A DNA stretch of 64,000 nt from Geosiphon pyriformis (Eukaryota > Glomeromycota > Glomeromycetes > Archaeosporales > Geosiphonaceae), in NCBI GenBank assembly GCA_016748015.1, contig JAAOMT010000219.1, positions 176,436 to 240,435 on the forward strand, written 5' to 3'. The notes beneath the pieces are model-generated. The model was given only the letters and a program-made list of their open reading frames with translations, was not told where the DNA came from and searched no databases. Position numbers and translations under genes: made by a program. Each line of letters opens with the position of its first letter. Position 1 is the first letter of the stretch. Of this stretch, positions 11,193 through 23,483 are shown piece after piece.

Positions 11193-12650
11193 ATGACCCA
11201 ACGACTGGAAAAACCGAAAGGAGGCTTCAATTTCGATAACTATCAGAGGTGTGGCAGCTTTCTATCGATTTTCTATATCCTCACTAACAAAAACCAATTA
11301 TTTTCTGATATGGTTTTGAAGGAATCTTTTTTTAGAGCAAAAAGGTCTATCACTACCGAAAGCCATCTCTACAGGCACCACAATTGTAGGAGTAATTTTC
11401 AAGGTATTTCTAGCAATCAAAAACCGGCTTTTTGCATGCCCAAATAGCATTCTTTGGTTGAGCAGACTAATTTTGAACACCTTTTAAAATACCTCTCGAT
11501 CTATTAATACATCCTTGAACGATGAGAATCAACTTGTTTCAAAGGCAAATCTGTGTTCGACCTCAGTCTTAGCCCTAAAGTCCAATTAGATTTAATCTTT
11601 CAACCGCTTTATTTCTTATAATATTCACCCACAAATTCTTGATCAATCTCCTGTTGATAATGTACATTCAGGATGGTATAGTACTGGGAGCCGATACACG
11701 TGCTACCGAAGACACAATTGTCGCCGAGAAGAATTGTAAAAAAATCCATTACCTGGCTCCCAATATGTATTGCTGTGGGGCAGGTAAATATTCAAATTCC
11801 ACAAAATTAAATACTGATAATACTTGATCATAAAATATTCTGGCTTAAATAAATAACTTGAACAAAAAAGGCACGGCGGCAGATACGGAATTTACTACTG
11901 CGCTGATAAGCTCGAAATTAGAGTTGCATCGGTTAAACACTGGCAGAGAGGCTAGGGTCACTACTGCCATGACATTCTTGAAGCAAATGTTGTTTAGGTA
12001 ACTTTCTTTTAACTGGTATAATTTTATGCTCTGACGTAGATTTAACAGTAACCCGAATCAGGTATCAAGGAAACGTTGGCGCAGCACTTATTCTCGGAGG
12101 CTTTGACGTGAATGGGCCTAGTTTATTCTTGATCCATCCACATGGAAGTACAGATAAAACACCATATGGAACAATGGGCAGCGGCTCATTGGCTGCCATG
12201 TCTGTCTTTGAGACACGATGGAGAAAGAATTTAGAGGTTGGTAATAGTTGCCAAAATGGAGTATGTGGTATGGAAGGAGAGGATTCGAGTTTTATATCTA
12301 TGGATCATATATTTTGTTAATTTAACAGAGGCAAGAAGCCATTGATCTGGTAAAAGACGCTGTAGAAGCTGGTATCTTTAATGATCTGGGCTCTGGGTCA
12401 AACGTGGATATTAATATCATTGAGAGGGGTAGATGTGAAATACTTAGAAATTATGCTAAACCAAACGAACGAGACGAAAAGCAAGCTTCTTATAAATACC
12501 CAAGAGGAACAACTAGTAAGTAAATCTAAATGTTCAAAACTTGATTTATAGAAAACTTATATTTCTACTTCCTTCTATGTAGGTATCCTCAAAGAGTCGA
12601 TCCGGAATCTTGTTTTAGTAACTGAAGGGGAGGCCATGGATATCTCTTAG
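11193..12650 (+). CDS. PUP1: 20S proteasome subunit beta2
   Basis: Catalytic subunit giving trypsin-like activity in the 20S core. Seven exons: 11193-11248, 11322-11403, 11672-11783, 11871-11997, 12062-12236, 12329-12515 and 12583-12650, giving 268 aa (about 270 is usual). The propeptide ends ...KAISTG, followed by TTIVGVIFK, so the N-terminal nucleophile Thr is in place. [28 protein letters not shown] and [11 protein letters not shown] are hallmark segments of the beta2 family. All junctions are GT-AG and phases agree. The start [19 protein letters not shown] fits the family, which commonly has GGFxFDN. It is divergent from RAD2 and convergent with CRO1, with a stop-to-stop distance of about 145 bp. 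Confidence 0.97.
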
Positions 12651-12796
12651 GCAATTCAGAATAAGTATGCAAATGTGTAAAAGTTTATCTTCAATTAATT
12701 TCAATTACAGTATATAACCTCATAATATCGACATAGATCTTTTCTTGTCTAAATAAACATTGAGGTTCATTAAATGATGATCTATATTTTAATTGT

Positions 12797-14701
12797 TTAA
12801 TAGTTCGAAATTTTTTTTTCCAAAATGCCATGATTTGCGATTTCTTTCAAAGCTTCTGCTGCTGTCATTACAACTGCATCAACTTTACTTTTTTTCACCA
12901 GGGTAACTAATTGTTCATGTACTTTTTCGTTTACTAATTTTTCAGCCAATGTTTTTTTAGACTTTGCGATATTTTTGATACATTCGGCACCTCGATGTTG
13001 TATTTCGGATGAATCATCAATAAGTAACAATCTTAAAACCTCTATACCTCGTGGTCGATCAACGATCATTATACACACATCAGGATTGGCGGAGAGGATG
13101 GCTAATATCCCGCTAGAAGCACGTCTTGTTTCTAAATCATCTACATCCGAAAGGGCAAGTAAAATTTTTATTTTATTTGCCGCTTTTCCCGGGTCACTAT
13201 ACATCTCATACACCGGCTCACAATACATCATGTTACAAAGACATTCAGTTGCCGCCCGTCGAATCATTATATTGTCAGAAAACTGTAGATTTTCTATTAT
13301 TGGAATTCCTTTAGCGTCAAAAATTAGATTTCTAATATCGTTGTCGGTACTTCCTAGATTTGTCAAGGCCATAAGGGCTTCAAATTGACAAAGTTCGTTT
13401 TGACCTTGGCATAAGCTCAGAAAAGGTCGAATCAAATCAGCAGCTTTTTCTCCCCTGAATGCCAAGTTAGGATCTATCGTAATTGCGATTTTAGCCAAAG
13501 CTTGTGCTCCCAGGCTCATGCCTTGTTGTGTTCCTTTCAAAGCCAGAGGGATCAAAGATCGTACACCACCCTGTTGGGCGATGGAACCACGGCATTTTTG
13601 ATCAGTAGTAAGATTAAGGAATGTTTGGGACACTACTTGTCTTATAGCGTGACTGGAATTTTTCCCCAAAATATTTAAAATAGGAACACCACCTTCGTTC
13701 AATATTTGTTTATTACGTTTGGATACACAGTCATCAGAATCTAAGGGGTCTTGTTCTATCATAGATTCTTCTCCGGCTATCTTTTTAAGTTGGAGAAGTT
13801 GTCTTTCTTTTTCACTGAGTGGTCTTTGATAAGATGTAATATTGACCAAGATAACAGCAATTCCATACATTAAGGAGTTGTTAGAATTCTCTGGGTCTTG
13901 AACAAGAGAAAAAAATCGCTTAATCAGTGTTGGATTATATGCAAGTATTTCTTTTACTTTAGGATTTAAGCTAGCATAAGCAAGTCCTTCAATCGCATAT
14001 GAGCGTACTGCAATATCAGATTTTTCATTAAGCACCATATTTTGAAATAATTGGGCGAGATTTACACCATTTAATCCAGTTTGATCAACAGATTTGGAGT
14101 TTCTTTCATCCACTAATATCTTGGTCAAAGTAATGGCAGCAGCAGCCTTATGCCTTTCAATCTTGCTTGAGGTCATTACAACAGACAAATACTTATGGCA
14201 ATGTTCTTTTATAATAACTCGACAAGTTTTATGAGAGCTAGCATGTGAGAGCATCTCGGTAACAACAATTTGAATGTCATCGCTCTCAAACTCGATACAA
14301 TCCATAATTTCTTCAAGCAGTCCGTCTTGCAAAAGAATCGCCGAGCCAATTTGTTCTCCCGCCTGAAATATCACTGATAGAGCGGAATAGCCATTCCGTT
14401 TATTTTGATTTTCAGTCGACCCGAGCCATCCAAGAATCAATTTTGAAGATATTATTTTGATTATTTCTTGATTTTTTTCAAGGTTTTCGAATAACTTTGT
14501 TAGGATTACAAGTAATTTAGATTTTACATCCTCATCCAAAGAAGAATCACCGAACGAAGTCAATATTTGTTGAAATGCCTCGGACTTTATAAATTTTAAA
14601 GAGAATGTTCTATCATTGTCTTCGACTATATTCCGTAAACAAGAATTAAGAGCAGAGGTATCAAACAGCCCTTGACTATTTCTCAGCAAGAGTAGATCCA
14701 T
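12797..14701 (-). CDS. CRO1: UCS-family myosin chaperone (UNC-45/CRO1/She4-like)
   Basis: Intronless, 634 aa. Built of armadillo-type helical repeats throughout. Segments such as NEGGVPILNILG, QTFLNLTTDQKCRGSIAQQG, AQALAKIAITIDPNLAF, LCQFEALMALTNL and RRAATECLCNMMYCEPVY are typical of the UCS domain of UNC-45, CRO1 and She4 proteins. These proteins fold and stabilise myosin motor heads together with Hsp90 in the cytoplasm. As in other fungi there is no obvious N-terminal TPR domain. It is the only large gene of the island besides PHO85 without introns. It starts 162 bp from the RPL18 ATG on the opposite strand. Confidence 0.88.
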   Translation of the reverse strand: MDLLLLRNSQGLFDTSALNSCLRNIVEDNDRTFSLKFIKSEAFQQILTSFGDSSLDEDVKSKLLVILTKLFENLEKNQEIIKIISSKLILGWLGSTENQNKRNGYSALSVIFQAGEQIGSAILLQDGLLEEIMDCIEFESDDIQIVVTEMLSHASSHKTCRVIIKEHCHKYLSVVMTSSKIERHKAAAAITLTKILVDERNSKSVDQTGLNGVNLAQLFQNMVLNEKSDIAVRSYAIEGLAYASLNPKVKEILAYNPTLIKRFFSLVQDPENSNNSLMYGIAVILVNITSYQRPLSEKERQLLQLKKIAGEESMIEQDPLDSDDCVSKRNKQILNEGGVPILNILGKNSSHAIRQVVSQTFLNLTTDQKCRGSIAQQGGVRSLIPLALKGTQQGMSLGAQALAKIAITIDPNLAFRGEKAADLIRPFLSLCQGQNELCQFEALMALTNLGSTDNDIRNLIFDAKGIPIIENLQFSDNIMIRRAATECLCNMMYCEPVYEMYSDPGKAANKIKILLALSDVDDLETRRASSGILAILSANPDVCIMIVDRPRGIEVLRLLLIDDSSEIQHRGAECIKNIAKSKKTLAEKLVNEKVHEQLVTLVKKSKVDAVVMTAAEALKEIANHGILEKKISNY

Positions 14702-14863
14702 TAGAGCTAATAAAAGGCCAAAATTTCTTCACTTTATTTAATCACTGATCTACCTGTAGTACAACTATCAGTCGTTATACGTCACTCTGTGGGATCACAT
14801 TTAAAAAAAAAAAATCAAATTTTATCCAGTTTCTTTTTATCTCTGGGAATCGTTCAAATCGAA
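14702..14863. promoter_or_regulatory. shared CRO1/RPL18 divergent promoter
   Basis: 162 bp separate the two start codons. It contains an A12 tract (14803-14814) followed by pyrimidine-rich sequence (TCCAGTTTCTTTTTATCTC) just before the RPL18 start. T-rich tracts are common at fungal ribosomal-protein promoters. Confidence 0.5.
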
Positions 14864-15768
14864 AATGGTATGGTTTTTGCCAGAAATATAATTGTAGAGA
14901 TAGGAAACAATTGAGCACCGAGATTAAAGTCTTCTAGGATGGATGGGTCATTAGCCTATGACAAATAATAGGTTCAATTACCTTGAAGGAAATTCTAATA
15001 AATGTCTTTTGTTATAGGGTATTGACATTAAGAAGCATCACGTCCGAAAGAAGAATAGGACAGAGCCCAAAAGTGAAGATGTCTACCTCAAATTGTTAGT
15101 GAAGGTGAGCCTCCAAATTAAATGAACATGGAAAAAATACGAGATCGTTTTAAACTTTGAATAATCAATTTTTTTTAAGAAAGCGCACTATCAATATTCT
15201 AAATTTCTCATCAAGTCTTATATCCATAGCTTTACCGATTTTTAGCCCGTCGAACAGATTCCAGATTCAATAAAGTGGTTTTGAAACGACTTTACATGTC
15301 ACGCGTTAACCGCCCACCCATATCTGTGTCTCGTATAGTTCGCAATCTATCCAACAATAAAAGCAAAATAGCTGTGGTGGTTGGTACTGTGACGGATGAT
15401 GATCGATTATTGGAAATTCCAAAGATCACTATTGCTGCGCTCCGTGTAACAAAGACCGTTAAAGCTAGAATTTTACAAGCTGGTGGTCAAGTTCTAACCC
15501 TTGATCAATTGGCATTGCGCGCACCCACTGGCTCTAACACTATACTTCTAAGAGGGCCAAAGAATGCGCGTGAAGCTGTCAAACATTTTGGTATGGGACC
15601 TCATAAACACCGAAAGTAAGTCTTAATTTTTGATATATCCTTGTATTTGTAATTTATCTCGCTTTCAACTCACAACTCTTTCAAAAATATAGACCATATG
15701 TTCGTTCCAAAGGTAGAAAATTTGAAAAGGCTCGCGGTCGTCGAGAATCTCGTGGCTTCAAGGTGTAA
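14864..15768 (+). CDS. RPL18: 60S ribosomal protein L18 (eL18)
   Basis: Four exons: 14864-14866 (ATG only), 15018-15104, 15230-15615 and 15693-15768, giving 183 aa (animal eL18 is 188). [20 protein letters not shown] is followed by YLKLLVK, then [55 protein letters not shown] and the basic tail [18 protein letters not shown], all in the expected order. The first intron begins immediately after the start codon (ATG|GTATGG), so exon 1 codes for a single residue. Structural protein of the large subunit. Confidence 0.97.
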
Positions 15769-16167
15769 AATATCAAGATAAGCTAATCTGCCAGGGCAGA
15801 AATTCTAAGAACAGGAAGGAGCGAGAGGAAAGTTTTAAATTGTTCTCACGGTAGTATTTTATCCTTTGGCAAGTAGATCTGTAATACCAGGTTGCAATAG
15901 CAAACTGCTGCTTTTCCAAGTAATCTTTTGATATCTAGAATTAGCAACCATTTTTAGATTATGATTACCTATATCTAAAATATTACCCACTAACAAATAT
16001 AGGCTCAGATCTAAAAACGTATCAAATGCCTCTAAATCTTTAACTATAGTTGAAATATTATAATCTTGTGTAACTGTGGAAAATCAATACGCAATTCAAA
16101 TAGGAATTATTTATTAATCAACAGCCCGAGTTAACGAACATTTCGACTTCTTTTTTTATTTGTTAAT
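15769..16167. other. intergenic between RPL18 and PRE4
   Basis: About 400 bp holding the RPL18 3' region and the PRE4 promoter, which share orientation. No gene or RNA seen. Confidence 0.5.
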
Positions 16168-17319
16168 ATGGACCACTTCCCGAACAACTGGGGAAAGCCT
16201 CGTGCAGAACGCAGGGACGAATATAATACCTTTCCTCTCAATGTTAAACCTAAAACATATTCGATTTCGGAGGCAGTAACCCATACCCAGTAATTCAAAA
16301 TTCAACCATTCTACAACTTTTTTACTTGCACCCATCCTGAGTTTCACCGTTGTCACTTGCGTGGAATTCATAGGTCCCCAATCGTTACGGGTACCTCAGT
16401 TATTGGTTTCAAGTATCAGGATGGTGTCATGATGGCTGCTGATAACTTGGGTAAAGCTCCGGGAAATTAGAGTTTTCACTAAACTATATGATTTAACTCA
16501 ACCACCTCATATAGCCTCCTATGGGCAATTGGCTCGCTTCAAGGATATCCAGCGTTTGCATCCTTTGGGGGATCACACTGTGCTTGGGGCTTCTGGTGAT
16601 ATTTCAGACTTTCAATACACGATAAAAATGTTAAATTCCTTAATGTAGTTATCAATTTCTAACTGTTGATATTTGAAGTTCTTTATCCTATTTTAAATTT
16701 TTCGCTCTTATAGGACGAAAGAATATTACATAAATGACGGACATGTATTTCAGTCTCCTCATATCTATGAATATTTAAGCCGCGTAATGTATCAGCGCCG
16801 ATCCGAATTCAACCCTCTGTGGAATGGATATATCGTGGGTGGATTTCACAAAGGGGAAGGGTGAGGAATCGATAATAAGCCAAAATTCCAATTAGCTGGT
16901 TTTAATGGTTTATACCAATGATGATTCATAGTTTTCTCGGCTATGTGGACTTGCTTGGGACAACCTACCAGGCATCCACTATTGCGACAGGTTTTGGCGC
17001 CTATCTTGCTCTGCCAATTTTGCGTAAAGTTGTCGACGGTCGTGAGAATTTACTCACGGAAGCTGAGGCCATTGAACTCGTAGATCAATGCATGAGAGTT
17101 CTTTTCTATCGAGATGCTAGGAGCCTAAACAAGGTACCTGTTAAAAATTTGTCTTTTTAATTATAGATATGACACTTGTATTCCAACTTTACTTATATTA
17201 TTCCTGGTCAGTTTCAACGCGCTAAAATTACCGCTCACGGTGTAGAAATTTCTGAACCTATATCTCTTGCAACAGACTGGGAAATTGGTGCATCAGTCAG
17301 AGGTGAAGGAATATTTTAA
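16168..17319 (+). CDS. PRE4: 20S proteasome subunit beta7
   Basis: Non-catalytic beta7 subunit of the proteasome core (animal PSMB4). Six exons: 16168-16289, 16374-16450, 16515-16644, 16714-16860, 16932-17133 and 17212-17319, giving 261 aa (human 264). Diagnostic stretches are SPIVTGTSVIGFKYQDGV, ADNLGASYGQLARFKDIQRL, LGASGDISDFQY, NPLWNGYIVGG, GFLGYVDLLGTTYQ, ATGFGAYLALP and CMRVLFYRDARSLNK. The residue before the mature N-terminus is Thr-Gly, then Thr-Ser, as in this family. All introns are GT-AG. It is convergent with CEP120. Confidence 0.96.
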
Positions 17320-17762
17320 GATTTTTAATTTCCCATGGTTCAGATATTGATAATCTATAATCCAATTAATTTAATATAGGTTATGGCACCTAAACTCAAT
17401 AATGTTCCAAAGTATCCGACCTCGCTGAATTTAATTCTTCAGGAATGTTTAAAAGTATTTAAATTCAGTTACCCTTAAATATAATATCCAAAGGGAACAT
17501 TGCTTATGTTGCAATGTTAAAATAAGTTGCCTGGGAAAGGATGTATTGAGCCTTGTCCTAGGTAAATTTAGTCAGGTTTAAAATCAAATTCATTGTTACT
17601 GGCTCCGCCTTCATTAAAAAAAACTGTAGAATCTAATGACAAATCTTAATAAGTTTATTATACGCATGTTTTAAATCTCAAACATTTTAATAACTAAAAA
17701 ACAAATCAGAGATGGAAGAAAATGCTGATATAATTCATAATGTACATAGTTGTCAGAATTGG

Positions 17763-20313
17763 TTAGCTGCATTGTGCTCTCAATTTCTCGATCTCACTCT
17801 TTAACGAATTTAACGAAAATCTTTCATAATTCAGAATTTCTAATTCTTCTTCAGCCATTCGACGTGCATGCCACCAGCATTGATCAACTTCTTGAACCCC
17901 ATTCAAAAATTCGATTACTTCCCCTTCATTATCTTGCGCCTTCGCAATAGCTTGTAAAGCATGCGACCACTGTGATTCGTAGGTTTTTTGAGCAAGCATT
18001 GTAGCTTCCAATTGGCTTCGTAAAATTTTGATCTCTGACTGTAAATTTCTTATAGTATCTTTGGCACTCGGGGTACGTTCTCTTAAGAATTTATATTTCT
18101 GCAATAATTCAGCTTCTAATTGGGCTTTCATATCTTTAGTGCGCTGGTCAAATTGTCGGTCAAGTTCCAGCCATCTTCTTTCAATATCTCTCTCCGAACG
18201 CAGCAAGCTTTCATCTCGCGTTTCAAAAAACAATATTGTTTTTTGGAGTTGTTGATCGATCGATTTCAATTGTTGGACTTTACTTTGAGCAAAGCTTTGG
18301 TGTTTTCCATCTTTTTTAGGGCGGAGAGTCTCTTGAGTAAATTTAGCGTGTTCGACCGCTTGCTGAAATATTTTAGAGCGAAATTTAAATATTGAAGAAC
18401 GAGAATCACTATTTTTAAGAATACTGCGATCTAATATCTGGCCCAGAGATTGATTTTGATCAAGATTCGTCAATTGGTTATCATTACGTAAATTAGTTGC
18501 TTCACAAAGATCATCTGGATGGTTTTCTTTTACAGGCCCAGATTGAGTAAATATATTGTTGCTTGTACTGTTGTGATGGTTTGCAGTTTTATCGCCATAA
18601 TCTTCAAGACGAATAGAGACACTGATATTTCCCATCTCAGTTGAAGTTGTGATTCCTGTTGATTTAATGGGGGCCAATGTGGTAAATTTTAATATTTCGG
18701 CAGTATTTTGTTCATCTCGCATTGGATTTGATAAAAATACTTCTGCTAAATGAAGTGAAGCCACCCCAATTTCCAGATCTTTTGATTCGCTCATCTGCCA
18801 TAATTCTAAAAGCAAAGGAACAGCTTCAAAGTATCGCTGTAATCGTTGAGGAGTCATCCTCACATAAATAGTGTTTATACCATTATATAGCGGTGTTTCA
18901 ATCCCAGGTTCAAACTTTACTAAAGCCTGCGTAGACTTATAATTAGTTATCCCCAAGGCAGGATAGCTATACTTGATGTAAATATTTGGGATGACTTTAA
19001 CTAGATTTATTGATATCAATTCAAATACTATTCGATATTCATGATCACAATTCTGTTCCAAAAACTGTGGAGAGCCATTGTTATCCAATTTTAATAAAGG
19101 GGCACGTAATTCCAAATGAGGCGAGGGAGTTGGAAGAGAGTCCTCAAAATAAAAGCTATTATTCTCGCGCTCAACGATTAAAAATACACCAATTCTAGCC
19201 GTTTGCACGTCTGCTGAAACAGGCAGCTCCCTTTTTGAATTATACATCGGACAAACTCTGTCTAGTGACCGAGGTTCATAGGTGCTTCTATCAAAAAGAC
19301 CTGTCAGAGGAACCTCAGCAAATCCAATTATCTCTGTGTCGTGATATAAGTTTATAACTAATTTTGATTCTTGAGTTAAGTACTCTTCCAGATTTTTCAA
19401 AGAAGATTGAATCTGAAAAGTTATTGATTCTGGTTTAAAATTTGGATGACTTAGATCATAGAATCTGCTCGATGTTATGATGTTATCAAGAATACCATAT
19501 TGAAAAAAATACCCATGGCTGATCGTCATAATATCTAGATCATGAAATTGTTGTTGACCACTTGCTGAAATAGAGTTTTGTAGCAAAAGTTCCAAATTTG
19601 TTCCAAAATTAATCGTAATCGAAAAAAGTAATATGTCAGTAGGATTTTCTCCAATGAGATATAGCCCATCATCTTTTCTTTGTAGAGAGAGTTTTCCTGA
19701 TTCAACTGTTTCTTTCATTGGAGGATTATATTCTACTGATTTCCCAGTTTGAATTGAAAAACAATCAGGTGTCGTAGGCGGCGATAAGTTGGCAAGAATA
19801 CAGAATGAGATTTTCACTTCAGGACGAAGTCCTCGCATATGCGTATTAAGTAACGAAACCCACTTTTCCTTTCCAGGCCGATCAACCGCAGCTCTAAGGT
19901 CTAACATTGTATATCCAACAAGTTCATTTCTGCCAAGAGAATTAACCGAAAAACATTGAAGCTTTAAATGGGCCCAATGGGAACAAAGATTATGCAGTGT
20001 TTTCCGGTCAATCTCCCAAGCGAGCTCAGTATCCCATGTGGGAAAACTAACTTGTTCAACACAATCAGTGGTCAAAATGGAGCTGGAATCAGGGCTAATG
20101 GTAGAAACTATTTCATCGGTAAACCTGCATTCGACAAAAAGCTTCGACTTCGGATTCTGTTCAAAGTACCGACCTGGGAAAATGTGGTTGAAAGCTCAGT
20201 GGTTGAAGACTGTCTGACTTTTCAAACAAGTGGCAATATGAGCGGAAAAAAATACGCTACCAACCCTCAATAACTGTTACAAGAATTGTACAAAGGGGGT
20301 TGAATTTCGACAT
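17763..20313 (-). CDS. CEP120: CEP120-like centriolar C2-domain protein
   Basis: Two exons, 20265-20313 and 17763-20173, giving 819 aa. The 91-bp intron joins TVIEG to RYFEQNPKSKLFVECRF, recreating the start of the family's first C2 domain. TELAWEIDRKTLH, LKLQCFSVNS and VGYTMLDLRAA are strikingly close to animal CEP120. Further C2-like regions lie at roughly residues 140-300 (YGILDNIITSSRFYDLSHPN, IIGFAEVPLTGL) and 380-520 (YIKYSYPALG, VPLLLELWQMSESKDLEIG, VSIRLEDYGD). A coiled coil covers about residues 600-819. In animals CEP120 promotes centriole elongation and ciliogenesis. A role in a fungus without centrioles would have to differ, for instance at the spindle-pole body. The frame is intact. 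Confidence 0.9.
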
Positions 20314-20460
20314 TGGATGAGTTTTCGAAAAGAAATTAGAGATGGGTTATTGTGTATGATTTGTGCTACCTAATAGTCATCTTCGAAAAATTTTGGTCCT
20401 TGTAAAGTTGATAACTGATCAAACTAATATAGTAGAGTGCTTTCATTTTCCTTACGTCCA
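20314..20460. promoter_or_regulatory. shared CEP120/HAS1 divergent promoter
   Basis: 147 bp between divergent start codons. No specific site recognised. Confidence 0.45.
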
Positions 20461-23149
20461 ATGGACCTGGAACAGCCCAAAATTGTTGAAACAGAGGGAA
20501 AGAAAAAGACCAAAAAACAGAAAAATAAAAAAGTACAAACTCACCCAAAAGTGGAAGCTAAAGAACAAACCGATTTTCAACTTGACCCGCACCAGTCTAC
20601 AGAGGGTACAAAGAGAAAAAGGAAAGAAGAAAATATCAAAGATCCTGTTAAGAAATTAAAGAACGAAATAGAAGCGCACAGGACGGCAGGAGGACCAGAA
20701 GAACAGAAGGAAATTTTTGATAATATAAATAAAGTTGAAAAGGAATCACCTAAAAGATCTGATAAAAAAGAGGCTCGGAATTCCAATAAGCGTAGCAAAC
20801 AAAATCTAGAACAAACCTCCAGAAGTGAGCACCATTCCGACACTAAAACCTTTTCCAAAGCCAATGACGAGTTGAAGACTGGTGAATATGAAGACACAAT
20901 TTCCCGGAGTAACTTCCAACTTCCAAACGAGACTTTGAAACAAACGTCCAAAAACTCAGCTTCGCCTAACGAAGCTCAAAGATTAAACATGGATATTGAT
21001 TATGAAGAGGATCATGAAAAGAAATTTGAGGCTCCATACCAAAATATCGAAGATAGTACCAGAAGGGAGAATAAAAATAGCAAGGTTGATTTCGAGGATA
21101 TTTCTCAACTTGATACCAAAGGTTTTTATGCTTTCCATTTCATATTTTTCAGATTTTGAATGCTGCTTCATTTGCCGATTGTTTTTTTCAGTAAACCAAT
21201 CTATGGAAACTCTCGATTTCAACTTCGAGTCGTTGGATATTTCAGAGGGTACAAAAAAGGCTATTAAAGACATGGGTTTTACAAAAATGACTGAAGTTCA
21301 AGCGAGAACTATACCTCCTTTGATGGCTGGTCTTGATGTCTTGGGAGCCGCAAAAACTGGGTCTGGAAAAACCTTGGCGTTCTTAATCCCAGCCATTGAA
21401 ATCCTTTATAAGTTGAAATTCAAGCCAAGAAATGGTTCGACGAACAAGAATTATTTAAAAATTCTCACAATTACAAGTATTAAATATGGATATCCTTTGC
21501 TTCTTAGGAACCGGTATAATTGTTATTTCACCCACTCGAGAGCTTGCCCTTCAGATTTTTGGAGTAGCAAAAGATCTTCTCAAATACCATCAACAAACCT
21601 TTGGTATTGTTATGGGGGGCGCCAATCGGCAAGCCGAAGTCCAGAAATTAGTAAAGGGTGTCAATTTACTGATTGCTACGCCTGGTCGACTGCTGGATCA
21701 TTTGCAGGTATTTATAGAGCAAAAGTTACTCGATTGTAACCAATTTTTATTATTTCAATTATAATATAATATATAACCTTTTTTGTTTAAGAAAGAATAC
21801 AAAAGGATTCATTTATAAGAACACAAAAGCTCTTATCATTGATGAAGCGGATCGCATCCTTGAAATTGGATTTGAAGAAGAAATGAAGCAAATTATTAAG
21901 ATTCTTCCCAATGGTAACTCGATTATCATTGAGATTTTCTGTTTGTCAATTAGATTTGACCGATATTTTTAACAGAAAATCGGCAGTCCATGCTTTTCTC
22001 GGCCACTCAGACAACGAAAGTTGAAGACCTTGCTCGCGTCTCGTTGAGACAAAATCCTATCTATATAAATGTTGATCAGCAGAAAGAGAGATCCACAGTA
22101 GATGGCCTTGTGCAAGGCTACGTTATCTGTGAAAGTGACAAGAGATTCTTGTTACTATTTACCTTTTTGAAAAAGAATTTAGATAAAAAGTTGATTGTTT
22201 TCTTTTCTAGTTGTAAATCTGTACAATACCATGCTGAATTGCTGAATTACGTTGATATTCCTGTTTTAGATTTGCATGTAAGTGATTGTTTATGTTTATG
22301 TCAAATATATAACTCATAGAGTAGCCATTCACACATTACATTTACTCGATTAACTTTTATATTTAGGGTAAACAAAAGCAAACTAAAAGAACTCAAACTT
22401 TCTTCGAGTTCATGAATGCAGAAAAAGGAATTCTTCTTTGTACAGATGTTGCCGCCCGTGGTTTGGACGTTCCAGCTGTTGATTGGATTGTTCAATATGA
22501 TCCTCCAGATGAACCACGTGATTACATTCATCGTGTGGGAAGAACTGCAAGAGCTGGCAGCAAAGGTCGAAGCCTCCTGTTTTTATTACCAACTGAACTT
22601 GGATTTTTGCGGTATTTGAAACATGCTAAAATCCCGTTGAACGAGTACGAATTCCCTACCACCAAAATTGCCAATGTTCAGTCACAAGTATGTCTATACC
22701 AAATAATGACTATAGAATTCAGAATATTTTCTAGGGTATCTAGGTGAAAATATATTGATTGATCCCATTCTAACTTATTTTATTTCATTTTCCTCTCCAC
22801 CACCTTACATCAGCTCGAGAAATTAGTGGAAAAGAATTATTATCTTCACGAATCTGCCCGTGCCGGATTCAAGTCATATTTAATGGCCTATGCATCCTAC
22901 TCCCTAAAATCAATCTTTAACGTTAATCATCTGGATCTTCAAAAAGTCGGCAAAGCTTTTGGGTTCCCAGTTCCTCCAAGGGTTAATATCAATATTGGAG
23001 CCAGTGGAAAGGAGCCAAAAGTTCAAAGACGAAAGATTGTTGGAAGAGTCGATACGCAATTTAAAACGATGAGTGGAGGAAAAGAGCATTTTGTAAAGCA
23101 ACGCAATAGTGCTCTCGGACAAAAAAATGGGGCACAATGGAGCCGGTGA
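20461..23149 (+). CDS. HAS1: DEAD-box RNA helicase Has1 (DDX18)
   Basis: ATP-dependent RNA helicase of nucleolar 60S/40S biogenesis. Seven exons: 20461-21121, 21192-21434, 21508-21707, 21796-21913, 21976-22277, 22367-22687 and 22814-23149, giving 726 aa. An N-terminal Lys/Glu-rich tail of about 220 residues is followed by the core: Q-motif [14 protein letters not shown] (motif I), [10 protein letters not shown] (Ia), [11 protein letters not shown] (Ib), [15 protein letters not shown] (II, DEAD), FSATQT (III), [10 protein letters not shown] and [10 protein letters not shown] (VI). The C-terminus has the Has1-type [21 protein letters not shown] segment. I chose the start at MDLEQ; an in-frame ATG lies 24 bp upstream at 20437. 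It is convergent with PHO85. Confidence 0.96.
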
Positions 23150-23483
23150 CAAGGATCAAAATTTTTTGATTACAACGCTGCGATAATTTCAACCTTAATT
23201 CCCTTTTAAAAATACTAGGCTATCTCAATAACCGAGTCACACACTGATTGTTCAGATTGAAAGAGTTTATTTGAGAGAGGGCAACTGTAAATTATTAATG
23301 GCAATAAATACCCAAATTCTGGTAATGTCAAAAAGTTAGCGGTAATTATAAACATATAACTTGATATAATTAAGGTAGATTTTTTAGTCTCAAGAGCAAA
23401 ACATGTTTGTTTGCAGATTTGTTCGTAAAACCAGTCATTCGTAGACAAACAAAATTCAAACTCAAAGAGACACTCGTGTTCTT

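Noticed and set aside
12975-13388. 137-codon frame antisense to CRO1
   Set aside because: Lies fully inside a convincing armadillo-repeat gene on the other strand.
21488-21507. ATATCCTTTG in HAS1 as a U12 donor
   Set aside because: It lies at the 3' end of a GT-AG intron just before the acceptor and is not used as a 5' site; the upstream GT donor restores [10 protein letters not shown].
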